Shown piece by piece: positions 25,371-34,559 of a stretch of 41,792 nt of DNA. Below the pieces are notes generated by a model. That model saw nothing but the letters and a program-made list of their open reading frames with translations. It searched no databases and was not told where the DNA came from. Origin of the DNA: a bacterium (lineage in GTDB: Bacteria; Spirochaetota; UBA4802; UBA5550); NCBI GenBank assembly GCA_024224995.1, contig JAAENB010000024.1, forward strand, positions 1 through 41,792. The letters are read 5' to 3'. Position 1 is the stretch's first letter. The number at the start of each line of letters is the position of its first letter. Position numbers and translations under genes: made by a program.

Positions 25371-26405
25371 CTAACCACAACATCCCACCGGTCTCCCGCC
25401 AATAACGTTTTTCTCCCATAATTCGCCCAGGCTATAATCATCTATCCAGGCATCAACAGTTTCAGAAGTCGGCCGTTCAAAGACAGAGTGATTCTCTTTT
25501 TTATCAACAATAATAATATCCTGGGGTGCAAAATGATTCACCAGGGTTACAGATTGAGTTGAAACAATGACCTGCGAATCAACAGAAGCGGAACGGAGCA
25601 AATCCGTTAAAATTGTGATAGCATAGGGATGAAGCCCCAATTCAGGTTCATCCAGCAGAATCATAGCAGGTTTTTTGGGCTGCAGGAGTAATGTTGCCAG
25701 GCAAATAAACCGCAGCGTTCCATCAGAAAAAGAATGCGCATCAAAATAAGAATCGGACCCTTTTTCTTTCCATTCCAGCCTGATATTGTTCGCGTTAAAA
25801 GGGGATGGGCGAAGTATAAAATCATCAAAAAATGGTATTACCATTTTAATGGTATCAACAATATTATTATAATATTCTTTTTCCGTTTCTTTAAGCAAGT
25901 AAAGAAATGCCGCCAGGTTTGAGGCATGAGGTTTTAAAAAGATATTGTCATGAATATCGTTAATTTGTTTCATTTTGGCAGAATCACTGGTGTCATGAAA
26001 ATGATAAACCCGCCAGCCTTTAATGGCTTCCAGAACATGACTTGTAATTCCTTTTTCGCTCGCACTGCTTTCCGGAAGAAGGGATTCCTTGTGTCCGGAA
26101 CCCAGCTTTTGACTCCGGTCATTAAACAGGATATTTTCCTCAGCAAATATTAACCGGTCATCAGCAGCAGGAATAAGCGAGCACTCATAACCGTTTTCTC
26201 CAAACCATAATTTTATATAAAATTCTCCGGAAACTCTTTGATTGCCTTCAATGATTTTTTGCAGCAGGCTAAAAATACTAATAAAATTTGATTTCCCTGC
26301 TCCATTAGCTCCAATAAGAATATTCAACGATTCCAGGGGTAAACGTTCCAGGGATCGTATGCTTTTATATCCCCGTATTGAGATTCCATCCAGGTGTTTT
26401 TTCAC
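25371..26405 (-). CDS. Stand-alone AAA ATPase of the RecF/OLD-like (AAA_21) type
   Basis: This protein of about 344 aa has Walker A GANGAGKSN near the N-terminus, an ABC-type signature region SFSDGTLRFICLATLLL, Walker B AMILLDEPELGLHP and a downstream STQSVTLVNHF switch. These make it an SMC/RecF-like ATPase without a TOPRIM nuclease domain. The start is uncertain: GTG at 26405 (AGGT upstream) is used; an in-frame TTG at 26441 would add 12 residues. Such ATPases are frequent in defence and accessory regions, and no partner nuclease gene is adjacent. It lies 288 nt upstream of the methyltransferase operon, so it may or may not belong to it. Confidence 0.85.
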   Translation of the reverse strand: MKKHLDGISIRGYKSIRSLERLPLESLNILIGANGAGKSNFISIFSLLQKIIEGNQRVSGEFYIKLWFGENGYECSLIPAADDRLIFAEENILFNDRSQKLGSGHKESLLPESSASEKGITSHVLEAIKGWRVYHFHDTSDSAKMKQINDIHDNIFLKPHASNLAAFLYLLKETEKEYYNNIVDTIKMVIPFFDDFILRPSPFNANNIRLEWKEKGSDSYFDAHSFSDGTLRFICLATLLLQPKKPAMILLDEPELGLHPYAITILTDLLRSASVDSQVIVSTQSVTLVNHFAPQDIIIVDKKENHSVFERPTSETVDAWIDDYSLGELWEKNVIGGRPVGCCG

Positions 26406-26565
26406 GTTTATTATACCTATGCGAATAAGGTTATGATTCAATAAACATAGTATAAATAACTATAAAAGTTTGAAAAGCAAAAAATAATTTTTATACGTCC
26501 ATAAACAGCAACAGGTCAACAAGCGTCAAGTAAACGCATCCCGGGCAATGGGGCTGGTACATTCA

Positions 26566-26612
26566 GCGAGTTCCGCAGCCTTCTGAAGAGGCGTTACTAA
26601 AACTGCCCGCGC
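26566..26612. repeat. Second, partial copy of the intergenic element
   Basis: About 34 of 47 positions match 17042-17088, including GAGTTCCGCAGC, GAAGAG/GAGAG and a terminal CCCGCGC. The left inverted-repeat arm is not evident here. The gap 26406-26771 otherwise holds a possible promoter. Confidence 0.4.
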
Positions 26613-26683
26613 ACCCCCAAAAAATGAACAGCTGCCACAAACACAACTCAAAAACCAGGTTGTTTAAAACCTAAAAATTCAGC

Positions 26684-26712
26684 TTGCCAAAGACTTCTTT
26701 TTCCAGTACATT
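26684..26712 (+). promoter_or_regulatory. Possible promoter of the [FeFe] sensor kinase
   Basis: TTGCCA (26684-26689), a 17-bp spacer and TACATT (26707-26712), about 60 bp before the ATG at 26772. Moderate match; the shared upstream element of the other hydrogenase promoters is absent. Confidence 0.3.
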
Positions 26713-26771
26713 GTACCTAAACAATATTAAACGACCTGTTTACCAAAGATTAACAATCAGGAATCACAATA

Positions 26772-28769
26772 ATGCATAAATATACCTCAACACCGCTAAT
26801 ACAAACCATAAAAGAACGCTGCAAAGTCTGTTACACCTGCGTACGGGAATGCCCGGCAAAGGCAATCCGTATATCCGGGGGGCAGGCCGAAGTTATAATA
26901 GAGCGCTGCATTGGCTGCGGGAACTGCATGCGTGTATGTACGCAGCATGCCAAAGAAGTACGCAATTCAATCTCCGAGGCGGAACAGCTCATCACGTCAA
27001 AGAACAAAACTGCCGCCTGCATCGCGCCCAGCTTCCCTGCGGAATTCTATAATACCAGCTATAAAAAAGTCGTAGGCATGCTCCGCAAACTGGGATTCGA
27101 TTACGTTATAGAAGTGGCATTCGGCGCCGACCTGGTATCAAAGGCATATAACAAAACCATAAAGAACACCAGGGGCCACCATATAGCCACCACCTGCCCG
27201 GCCATTGTTTCATACGTGGAAAAACTCTATCCCGATATGGTAGAAAATCTCCTGGCCATAGGCTCTCCAATGGTAGCCATAGCCAGGGTGGTGCATGAAA
27301 TGTACGGAAAGGATACGAAAGTAGTTTTTATAGGCCCGTGCCTTGCCAAAAAAGACGAAGCCGACAGGGGCGATGATGTTGCTGAAGCACTTACCTTTAG
27401 TGAATTGCGCATGATGCTCTACAAAAACAAGATAGAAAGCAACACCATAGAACCGTCCGATTTTGACCCGCCCCACCCCGGCAAAGGAGCGCTCTACCCC
27501 GTTGGCCGCGGAATGCTCCAGTCGTCGAACCTGGAAGAAGACCTCATGTCAACGGATATAATCGCCACTGACGGAACAAAGCAGTTTACCCAGGCATTAA
27601 AAGAATTTGAAAAAGAAAAAGAGAGCGTAAAGCTCCTTGAACTGCTTTGCTGCAACGGCTGTATTATGGGACCGGGAATGGCTTCAAACCTGTCGCAATT
27701 CGCGCGGAGAGGCCGCATCAGCAACTACGCCCGGAGACGATATAACAACCTGGACTCTGAGTCCTGGGAAAAAAATATTGAAAAATTCAAGAACCTGGAT
27801 CTGAGCATAGAGTTCCATAAGGACGACCAGCGGCAGGATGCTCCCACGCGGGAAGAGCTCAAACAGATACTGAGGAAAAAAGGAAAGTTCAATCCCGAAG
27901 ATGAGCTCAACTGCGGTGCCTGCGGGTACGATACCTGTATAGACCACGCCAGCGCCATTTACCGGGGCCTGGCGGAAACTGAAATGTGCCTCCCCTATAC
28001 CATAGAAAATCTAAAGTCCACAGCCAAAGACCTGGCCCAGTCCTATGAAGACCTGCTCATGGCAAAAAAGGCGCTCATACAAACGGAAAAACTCGCGTCC
28101 CTGGGACGGCTCGCCTCAGGAATCGCCCATGAGATCAACAACCCCCTGACAGGGGTATTGACGTTCAGCAGCCTGCTCCTGGAAGACCTGGGCAATACCG
28201 AACACAAAGAAGACCTGGAAACAATAGTGAACGAAACAACGCGGTGCCGGGACATTGTACGGGGACTGCTCGATTTCGCCAGGGAAAGCAAGTCGGTAAA
28301 AGAACCGGCAAACTTAAACAGCATCATAACCGACACCCTCAGTATCCTGGGAAAACATCTTAATTTCCAAAAAGTGGATATTCACCTGGACCTTTCTCCT
28401 GAGGTTCCGGTATTTAACATGGATATAAACCAGATGAAATCGGTAATTAATAACCTGGCAATCAACGCGGCCGATGCCATGCCCGAAGGAGGGGAATTAA
28501 GCATACAGTCCCGGTTCGATGCCAAAGACAAAAACGTGGAAGTAAAAATAACCGACACCGGGTCAGGGATCAGTGAAGAGAATGTGAGCAAAATATTCGA
28601 TCCCTTTTTTACGACCAAGCAAGCCGGCAAGGGAACGGGACTGGGTCTTGCCGTTATTTACGGGATCATTGAACGGCACAAAGGAACAGTCCATGTCAAC
28701 AGCGTCATGGGCGAAGGCACAACCTTCACCATGCAATTACCTATAGATAATGACGGAAAATGGGTGTGA
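26772..28769 (+). CDS. [FeFe]-hydrogenase-like sensor histidine kinase
   Basis: In this 665-aa protein, residues 15-60 form a two-cluster ferredoxin (CKVCYTCVRECP, CIGCGNCMRVCT). Residues about 80-310 form an H-cluster domain with all four cluster cysteines: C142 (TTCPAI), C190 (GPCLAKK), C293 and C297 (CCNGC). Position 141 is Thr where catalytic enzymes have the proton-shuttle Cys, as in sensory group C types. A further [4Fe-4S] domain (C381, C384, C389, C406) and a kinase module with H453 in GIAHEINNP follow. It is soluble and probably reports H2 or redox state. It is the only long plus-strand gene. The cognate receiver is not fused; single-receiver proteins occur at 5935-6339 and 33937-34311. 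Confidence 0.9.
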   Translation: MHKYTSTPLIQTIKERCKVCYTCVRECPAKAIRISGGQAEVIIERCIGCGNCMRVCTQHAKEVRNSISEAEQLITSKNKTAACIAPSFPAEFYNTSYKKVVGMLRKLGFDYVIEVAFGADLVSKAYNKTIKNTRGHHIATTCPAIVSYVEKLYPDMVENLLAIGSPMVAIARVVHEMYGKDTKVVFIGPCLAKKDEADRGDDVAEALTFSELRMMLYKNKIESNTIEPSDFDPPHPGKGALYPVGRGMLQSSNLEEDLMSTDIIATDGTKQFTQALKEFEKEKESVKLLELLCCNGCIMGPGMASNLSQFARRGRISNYARRRYNNLDSESWEKNIEKFKNLDLSIEFHKDDQRQDAPTREELKQILRKKGKFNPEDELNCGACGYDTCIDHASAIYRGLAETEMCLPYTIENLKSTAKDLAQSYEDLLMAKKALIQTEKLASLGRLASGIAHEINNPLTGVLTFSSLLLEDLGNTEHKEDLETIVNETTRCRDIVRGLLDFARESKSVKEPANLNSIITDTLSILGKHLNFQKVDIHLDLSPEVPVFNMDINQMKSVINNLAINAADAMPEGGELSIQSRFDAKDKNVEVKITDTGSGISEENVSKIFDPFFTTKQAGKGTGLGLAVIYGIIERHKGTVHVNSVMGEGTTFTMQLPIDNDGKWV

Positions 28770-28845
28770 AGGCAGGGAAAAGGAACAAGGGGCAAGGGGA
28801 AAGTACTTAGTGCCAGACGGTCTTTACCCGATCACCGGTCACCCC

Positions 28846-28858
28846 CGCCCGGAGGGCG
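28846..28858. terminator. Possible hairpin between convergent genes
   Basis: CGCCC and GGGCG (28846-28850, 28854-28858) pair around GGA, and outer GGTC/GACC bases can extend the stem with a bulge. It lies between two converging genes, where a bidirectional terminator is expected. No U-tract. Confidence 0.3.
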
Positions 28859-28868
28859 ACCGATCACC

Positions 28869-31055
28869 TTACTTATCTACTTTTATACTATGATTAATCA
28901 TCCACTGGACCGCGAACTGGATGAGGTCGGAGGAGCTTTCAATGCCCAGTTTTTTCTTGATCCGTTCCCGGAAATTTTCAACGGTTTTAACGCTTATGTG
29001 GATGCGGTCGGCAATGTGACGATTGCTTAAACCGTGGCCAATTAACTGAAAGATCTCAAACTCACGGTTCGAAAGACAGCTGGTAACAGAAACCTCGTTT
29101 TCCGCGTCATCCATTGAAAACTTGTTTAAAAAGCGTTCTTTAATTTTATCACTCAGGTATTGCCTGCCGTTTAACACAGTCTTAATGGCCTCAACCACGG
29201 CCTGGAGCGCTTCTTTTTTCATAATATAGCCGCTGGCTCCGGCGCGAATAGCCCGCTCAGCGTATATTGTTTCATCATAATCGGAAAGCACCAGGATCTC
29301 GAGTTTATGGTAGCGCTCTTTCATGGCCTTCACCAGGTCGACCCCGCCCGCCCCTCGGAGGGAAATATCAATAATAACCAGGTTCGGTTCAAGCCGGGCA
29401 ATAAGCTGTATGGCTTCATCGGAGTTTTGGGCTTCTCCGCAAACATGCAAATCTTCTTCCTTGCTCACGATCTGAACCAATCCCTGGCGAACAACGGGAG
29501 AATCATCAACAATCAGTATACTGGCTTTTGCCCCTTCACCATTTTCAATAATCGTCCCGGAACCGTTCCCTTCCAGTGAGATGCCTTCCATAGGGCCGGA
29601 ATCCCGTAAATTGCATTCAATAATTGTACCGCCGCCCTGGTTATTCTTAATTTCAAGAGTAGCGCCAACAAGCCACGCGCGGTAGCGCATAATGCTGAGC
29701 CCAATCCCCCTGCTCTCAGTACCTGCGGGAATTCCCGATCCGTCATCAATAATTTTAAGGGTGATAACAGTATTCACGGAGTTGAAAATTATAATAACAT
29801 TTTTCGATTTCCCGTGCACAACAGAATTCTTCACGGCCTCTTTAACAATATAAAAAAGATTCGTTGCTTCAAGGTCTTCCTTAATTACAACATTATTATC
29901 CCATTGCAGCAGACAATTTATCCCGGTATCATCTTCCACTTCCAGGCGCAAATCTTCAAGAGCGGTTTGCAGGCCCCCGCCGCTCATGTCAACAGGAGAA
30001 AGTCCCCTGGCAATTTCACGAGTCTGATCAATAGCCTGGTTTACCATTTTGACGATATCGGTAATCTCCCGCTCTTCGGCATAGGTCTTTTCTTTCAGTT
30101 TAAGCCGCAGAATCTCGCTCTTAAAGGCAATGCCCGACAAATGCTGCCCAAGTCCTTCATGCAGTTCCTGGCCAATTTCATGCCGTTCCTTTTCATTCAC
30201 GGTCATGAGTATTTTTTCCAGGTTTTTCCGCTGGGTAATATCAACACCAACAAAAAAAACAAAATCCAGGCTCCCATCCTCCGCCAAAAAGGGACGAATG
30301 TGCCATTCAACAAGAAGTTCTTCATTCTGCCTGGTAAGGACTACATTCTCCTGGGGAAACGGAGAACTTTCGTTCTTTAATTTTTCAAAAACCTTATAGC
30401 CCAGTTCATGTTCCGCTTCGGGCATAAATGTCTTAATATAATCCTTCCCTTTTACCGCTTTCAGTTCATACCCCATGGCTTCCAGCATGGCACGGTTCAT
30501 TGTGAGCACTGTGCCTTCGGGACTCAGAGCCAGGTAATATGCCGGAGAAGCGTCTTCAAGAGTTTTCATAAAATCGCGCTCTTTTTTAAGTTTCCGTTCC
30601 GATTTATAGAGCGCTTCGGTCCGTTCTCCAACCAACACTTCCAGGTGATCCTTTTCCAGGCGCAGCAGGTCTTCCGCCTTTTTAATCCTCAGCATCACGT
30701 TAACCTGGGCTACCAGTTCCGCCTCATCTATGGGCTTGGTTAAAAAGGCGTCGGCTCCAATCTCAAGCCCTTTTATTCTGCTATCAACATCGGTCTTTAT
30801 TGCCGTAAGTAAAATAATGGGGATATGCCTGGTCTCTTCATCCTGCTTTAACCGTTCACATACTTCGAAACCATCCATCCCCGGCATCTTTACATCAAGA
30901 ATAATCACGTCCGGCCCTTCCTGCCGGGCCTTTTCTATACCTTCCGCGCCCGAAAGCGCTGTACTAACAGTACACCCACTCAACAGGTCTTTCAGCAGAG
31001 CCGAGATTGTTATTAAATTATCATTTTTATCATCAACTGCCAGAATATTAGTCAT
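28869..31055 (-). CDS. Single-chain phosphorelay: receiver-PAS-kinase-receiver-LuxR HTH
   Basis: This 728-aa protein has, in order: receiver 1 (1-120, D54), coiled coil (about 125-165), PAS (about 165-285), HisKA_3-type kinase with H299 in QELHEGLGQ, HATPase with GIGLSIMRYR (about 370-485), receiver 2 of NarL type (about 515-640, IVDDSPVVRQG) and a LuxR/NarL helix-turn-helix (about 662-728, LSNREFEIFQLIGHGLSNRH). It is the only large regulator here with a DNA-binding output, so it is the best candidate to bind the shared element at 16624-16663 and 34448-34490. Its start overlaps the upstream kinase by 8 nt. No membrane segment; the PAS ligand is unknown. Confidence 0.9.
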   Translation of the reverse strand: MTNILAVDDKNDNLITISALLKDLLSGCTVSTALSGAEGIEKARQEGPDVIILDVKMPGMDGFEVCERLKQDEETRHIPIILLTAIKTDVDSRIKGLEIGADAFLTKPIDEAELVAQVNVMLRIKKAEDLLRLEKDHLEVLVGERTEALYKSERKLKKERDFMKTLEDASPAYYLALSPEGTVLTMNRAMLEAMGYELKAVKGKDYIKTFMPEAEHELGYKVFEKLKNESSPFPQENVVLTRQNEELLVEWHIRPFLAEDGSLDFVFFVGVDITQRKNLEKILMTVNEKERHEIGQELHEGLGQHLSGIAFKSEILRLKLKEKTYAEEREITDIVKMVNQAIDQTREIARGLSPVDMSGGGLQTALEDLRLEVEDDTGINCLLQWDNNVVIKEDLEATNLFYIVKEAVKNSVVHGKSKNVIIIFNSVNTVITLKIIDDGSGIPAGTESRGIGLSIMRYRAWLVGATLEIKNNQGGGTIIECNLRDSGPMEGISLEGNGSGTIIENGEGAKASILIVDDSPVVRQGLVQIVSKEEDLHVCGEAQNSDEAIQLIARLEPNLVIIDISLRGAGGVDLVKAMKERYHKLEILVLSDYDETIYAERAIRAGASGYIMKKEALQAVVEAIKTVLNGRQYLSDKIKERFLNKFSMDDAENEVSVTSCLSNREFEIFQLIGHGLSNRHIADRIHISVKTVENFRERIKKKLGIESSSDLIQFAVQWMINHSIKVDK

Positions 31056-33222
31056 TATCTATCCTCAACCATTTGTCTATTTTATCAAGTAACTCTTCAA
31101 TGTTATAGGGTTTTGAAATATAATCATTACACCCGGCCTTTAAGATCCGCTCCCGGTCCCCCCGCATTGACAGGGCCGTAAAGGCAATAACCGGGATATT
31201 GGCGAGTCTCTCGTCTTTTTTTATTTCCTTCACCACGGCAAGTCCGCTAATACCCGGTAAGTCAATATCAAGGAGCACCAGGTCAGGAAGTTCTTTTTTT
31301 ATTATTTCCAACCCTTCTTCCCCATTATATGAAGAGAGTGTATCGTATTTGCTCTGAAGTACGGCCTGGATCGTTGTCATATTGTCGGGATCATCTTCAA
31401 TGATCATGATCCGGATTTTTTCCTGATTATTGCCCTGAGCAGACTCGGGAGCAAGTAATCCGGGGTCCTCGTCTTCCGGGATATGAGCGCTCCACTCTTC
31501 AGTCTCTTCAATAGAGATAGAGCTCCTCGAAAGCACGCGATCCTGCCACTGGCGAGGGAACCGGATATTAAATGTCGTCCCCTTTCCCAGGGTGCTTTCA
31601 ACCCGGATATCGCCGGAAATCATCTCTGCCGATTTTAACGCGATCGTAAGCCCCAGTCCTGTTCCTTCGAACTTACGTGAAAATGTCCCGTCAATTTGCC
31701 TGAATTCATCAAAAATATGGGCCCGGTCTTCATCGGCAATACCAATTCCCGTATCGGCGACAACAATAGTTACGGTATCATCGTCATAGGAGGTCAAAAC
31801 CCGTACCTCACCTTCTTCCGTAAACTTAACAGCGTTCCCAATAATATTCTGTAATACCTGGAAGAGCCTGGGCTCATCACTCTCAATCACCGGTAACTCA
31901 TTTGGAAAAACCGCCTCAAGCTCTATGCCCTTTTCCTCGGCCTGCACTTCGTGATTTTCAACAATCATGTCCACAACAGACCGGATAGATATTTCCTTTG
32001 GTTTGAGATTAATTTTTCCGGCCTCGATCTTAGAGAGATCAAGAATATCATTTATAAGGGCAAGAAGCTTTTCCCCATTACGGACAATGATCTCAAGATA
32101 ATGCGACTCATCCTGAGACAACTTCTTCCTGCCCTGCCGTAAAAAAAGCCGTGACAGGGAGAGGATAGAATTTAACGGAGTCCGGAGTTCATGACTCATG
32201 TTGGAAAGGAACTCACTTTTAAGCCTGCTTGCTTCTTCAACCTTCAGCTTTTGGCACTCCATTTCAGCACTCTGTTCCCTCACCTGGGTTGTCTGTTTTG
32301 CCAGCTCATCTGCCTGGTATTTCAGTGCGTCCTTCTGAGACACCAGGATAGCGTTCTTTTCCAATAGCTTCCGGGCCAGCCGTTTGGTCACTTCAATGGC
32401 CAGAATATTGGAAAAAGCGGTATTTAACACCGGCCGGACCCGGTTAAGAATGGAAAGCACCTCTGAAGAATAATCCTTGCACCCGGCAATTGTAATGAGG
32501 GCAACGGTCTTATCATTCATCACAACAGGGATAAGCATGGTCTCGGGGGAGACAGGCCGTCCAACAAGAGAAGCGGACTTAATGTAGGGTTTCGCGAGCC
32601 TGGTCTCTGTAAGCGTAATCTCTCTTGTTGCCAGGGCCCTTCCAAATTCTCCTTCAACTTTCGCCGAGTTAAATCTTTTTATTGTATAAGAATTAATACC
32701 AACGGATGTTCGATGAATAAACTCTTTTTCATCATCAGACAGGTCGTAAAAAGCCCCCATATCCCCTTTTGTTAATTCCATAAACTTTTCCAGGACAATA
32801 CTGCTGAACTCTTCCAGGTCTATTGTTGAAACCATAATACCAATAATATCAAAACACTTTTGTTGAATATATGAATGTGATATTACCGAATCAGCCATGC
32901 CGTTAAAAGCATCAGCCAGTATTGCGAACTCATCATACTTTTGCGAACAATTCCGGACCTCATGGTTCCCTGCCTGGATCTTCTTTGAAACAACGATCAT
33001 CGATTTTAATGGGCCCGTAATGGTTCCGGAAAAAAATATTGCCGTCAGTATATTCAAAAGAAGGAGCCCGCCCAGGATCAGGGCAAGGGTTCCGGGAGCA
33101 GGCAGCATGCTGTTATTCCAATAATAAATACCGGAAAAGCATACAAGAAAAAAGACCAGGTTTATGATACAAAACCAAAAAATCAGCCTCGCCGCAACAG
33201 TTTTAATAAGTCGTTTACTCAT
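31048..33222 (-). CDS. Membrane hybrid histidine kinase with GAF domain and receiver
   Basis: This 724-aa protein has two N-terminal membrane helices (about 10-33 and 44-66) with only a short loop between them, then HAMP (about 67-120), a GAF-like domain (about 120-280), a coiled coil (285-335), HisKA with H344 in NMSHELRTP, HATPase (DTGIGI, GTGLGL) and a C-terminal receiver (about 602-722, LLDIDLPG). Lacking a large outer domain, it probably senses through GAF or the membrane. It is cotranscribed with the LuxR-type hybrid protein, which overlaps it by 8 nt, so the two may form a relay. Confidence 0.9.
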   Translation of the reverse strand: MSKRLIKTVAARLIFWFCIINLVFFLVCFSGIYYWNNSMLPAPGTLALILGGLLLLNILTAIFFSGTITGPLKSMIVVSKKIQAGNHEVRNCSQKYDEFAILADAFNGMADSVISHSYIQQKCFDIIGIMVSTIDLEEFSSIVLEKFMELTKGDMGAFYDLSDDEKEFIHRTSVGINSYTIKRFNSAKVEGEFGRALATREITLTETRLAKPYIKSASLVGRPVSPETMLIPVVMNDKTVALITIAGCKDYSSEVLSILNRVRPVLNTAFSNILAIEVTKRLARKLLEKNAILVSQKDALKYQADELAKQTTQVREQSAEMECQKLKVEEASRLKSEFLSNMSHELRTPLNSILSLSRLFLRQGRKKLSQDESHYLEIIVRNGEKLLALINDILDLSKIEAGKINLKPKEISIRSVVDMIVENHEVQAEEKGIELEAVFPNELPVIESDEPRLFQVLQNIIGNAVKFTEEGEVRVLTSYDDDTVTIVVADTGIGIADEDRAHIFDEFRQIDGTFSRKFEGTGLGLTIALKSAEMISGDIRVESTLGKGTTFNIRFPRQWQDRVLSRSSISIEETEEWSAHIPEDEDPGLLAPESAQGNNQEKIRIMIIEDDPDNMTTIQAVLQSKYDTLSSYNGEEGLEIIKKELPDLVLLDIDLPGISGLAVVKEIKKDERLANIPVIAFTALSMRGDRERILKAGCNDYISKPYNIEELLDKIDKWLRIDND

Positions 33223-33245
33223 ATATCACAATTACCATCCACCGA

Positions 33246-33830
33246 TTATCGATTCTTCTCCACGGCCTGTTTTAACAAATATATAACATTGTAAAAATTA
33301 GTAATACCGCCAACGTATCGTTCTTTAACCATACCAATGGGAATTTGATCTATTTTTAACTTTATTTTTCTATTATTCTCGGCTAATATGTCATAATAAC
33401 CCAAAACCGCGTCAAAACCCTTATTTTTCACCAGGTTCCCAATGACCGGTTCAATCCTGGAAATATTAAAAAACATCTCTCTAAAAAAGGTTTTTACACT
33501 GCTTTCGAAATCCTTAAGCATATTTTCAAGAATAGAGATCCGTACCACCTGGTATCCCAGTTGAACATGATCCCTGTTCCTGTTGCTGTAGGTATCCGGA
33601 TAGAGTTCCAGGTACTGATTTCCCAGGTCTATCATATCGTCAACCTCAAAGGAGAAATCTCCATTTAACTTCACGAGCGCGCTCTTGTAGCCCTCAAATG
33701 TTCGATTTTGTTTGAATAATTCCGCTATAGTTATGGTCATAAGCAAAACCGTGATCATAAATTTTGGAACAGGCCCAATTTCTGCGTTCCAATGAGCAAT
33801 TTTTATAATGGGGGGGTAAATATTCAACAT
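33246..33830 (-). CDS. Unknown protein within the signalling cluster
   Basis: This frame of up to 194 aa has no family I recognise. It is mostly helical and charged, with one hydrophobic stretch near residues 23-37 (KFMITVLLMTITIAEL). A receptor-like or helical-bundle fold is possible. The first ATG has no clear ribosome site, and internal Met24 or Met31 are equally plausible starts. It lies 24 nt upstream of the GAF kinase on the same strand, so it may be an accessory sensor or regulator of that kinase. A terminator-like hairpin separates it from the receiver gene further upstream. Confidence 0.6.
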   Translation of the reverse strand: MLNIYPPIIKIAHWNAEIGPVPKFMITVLLMTITIAELFKQNRTFEGYKSALVKLNGDFSFEVDDMIDLGNQYLELYPDTYSNRNRDHVQLGYQVVRISILENMLKDFESSVKTFFREMFFNISRIEPVIGNLVKNKGFDAVLGYYDILAENNRKIKLKIDQIPIGMVKERYVGGITNFYNVIYLLKQAVEKNR

Positions 33831-33861
33831 ATTTTGCTTTAATAGATGTTTAGGGAGAGAA

Positions 33862-33894
33862 AAAAATAGAGAAGCATTATACTTCTCTATTTTT
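33862..33894 (-). terminator. Intrinsic terminator after the receiver gene
   Basis: The 13-bp arms AAAAATAGAGAAG (33862-33874) and its exact complement (33882-33894) enclose a 7-nt loop, and on the minus strand the stem ends in a U-run. It lies 43 nt past the stop of the receiver gene, suggesting that gene is largely a one-gene transcript. Confidence 0.65.
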
Positions 33895-33936
33895 GATAAT
33901 TATAGTCCATGCTAGCAGACCGCATGAAGATACGAC

Positions 33937-34311
33937 TTACATTTTCAGTGCTTTTTTAACAATTGATACCAGGGAATCAGGATCTACCGGCTTCTGGATC
34001 ACTCCATTAAAACCAAGATCTCCCGGATTGATGTTGCTTGCAGTAGCATCACCGATACTGCTGAGAAGATAAATAGGAATCTGGGTATCTTCCTCTCTTA
34101 TTTTAGCAGCAACTTTGGTACCTTCATCAACATGCTCCATCATCATATCACAAAGTATTAAATCGGGTTTTCCTGATTTGTAAGCATCCAGTCCTTCAGA
34201 TCCGCTTGCCGCTGTAACTGTTTCAAATCCATTTCCGTCCAATATCGCTTTTACTGATTCCAGAATATCGGGATCATCATCAATTGCTAAAATTTTTTTT
34301 GCTTCTGCCAT
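33937..34311 (-). CDS. Single-domain response regulator under the shared hydrogenase promoter
   Basis: This 124-aa protein starts at the ATG in 34309-34311, which has AGGAGG 5 nt upstream; an ATG 45 nt earlier lacks this. Receiver features: D11/D12/D13, phosphoacceptor D55 in LILCDMMME, a Ser-Ser in YLLSSIGD and Lys-Pro in VIQKPVD. It has no output domain. It lies between the hox operon and the kinase cluster and has its own promoter and terminator. Because its promoter carries the same element as the group 4 hydrogenase operon, it is probably made in step with the hydrogenase and may return phosphate signals to the kinases. Confidence 0.88.
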   Translation of the reverse strand: MAEAKKILAIDDDPDILESVKAILDGNGFETVTAASGSEGLDAYKSGKPDLILCDMMMEHVDEGTKVAAKIREEDTQIPIYLLSSIGDATASNINPGDLGFNGVIQKPVDPDSLVSIVKKALKM

Positions 34312-34418
34312 GGTATCCTCCTTGGATAAAATAAATGATAGTATCGTAACTTTCACTTAATCTTATTCGGCAACACATTCTCTCCCCTCCCGGGGATTTC
34401 TTTATGTTACTTGATAAG

Positions 34419-34447
34419 AATATAGTAATTTCAGAGAGGTTTGTAAA
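34419..34447 (-). promoter_or_regulatory. Predicted promoter of the receiver gene
   Basis: Minus-strand TTTACA (34442-34447), 17-bp spacer and TATATT (34419-34424). Spacing and several flanking bases after the -10 (TATCAA, ATAAAG) match the promoter at 16595-16623. Confidence 0.6.
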
Positions 34448-34490
34448 TAGGGGAATAACCTTTTTATCATATAGGGAGTTCTCCCCCCCC
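34448..34490 (-). promoter_or_regulatory. Conserved upstream element, copy 2 (probable activator site)
   Basis: It abuts the -35 box exactly as copy 1 does at 16624-16663. ATAGGGGAATAACCTTTT is identical in both, and a second ATAGGG unit follows 22-23 bp later. Here the second unit ends in a perfect GGGAG/CTCCC dyad. Confidence 0.6.
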
Positions 34491-34535
34491 GTTCTCTGCT
34501 CTCAGCTCCCACATAGTACACTGTATACGCTCAAT

Positions 34536-34554
34536 TGTCAATTATAAATTGACA
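34536..34554. repeat. 8-bp inverted repeat at the end of the hox operon
   Basis: TGTCAATT (34536-34543) and AATTGACA (34547-34554) flank ATA, 6 nt beyond the maturation-protease stop. It could end hox transcription, though it is AT-rich and lacks a U-tract. Confidence 0.35.
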
Positions 34555-34559
34555 GGGCT

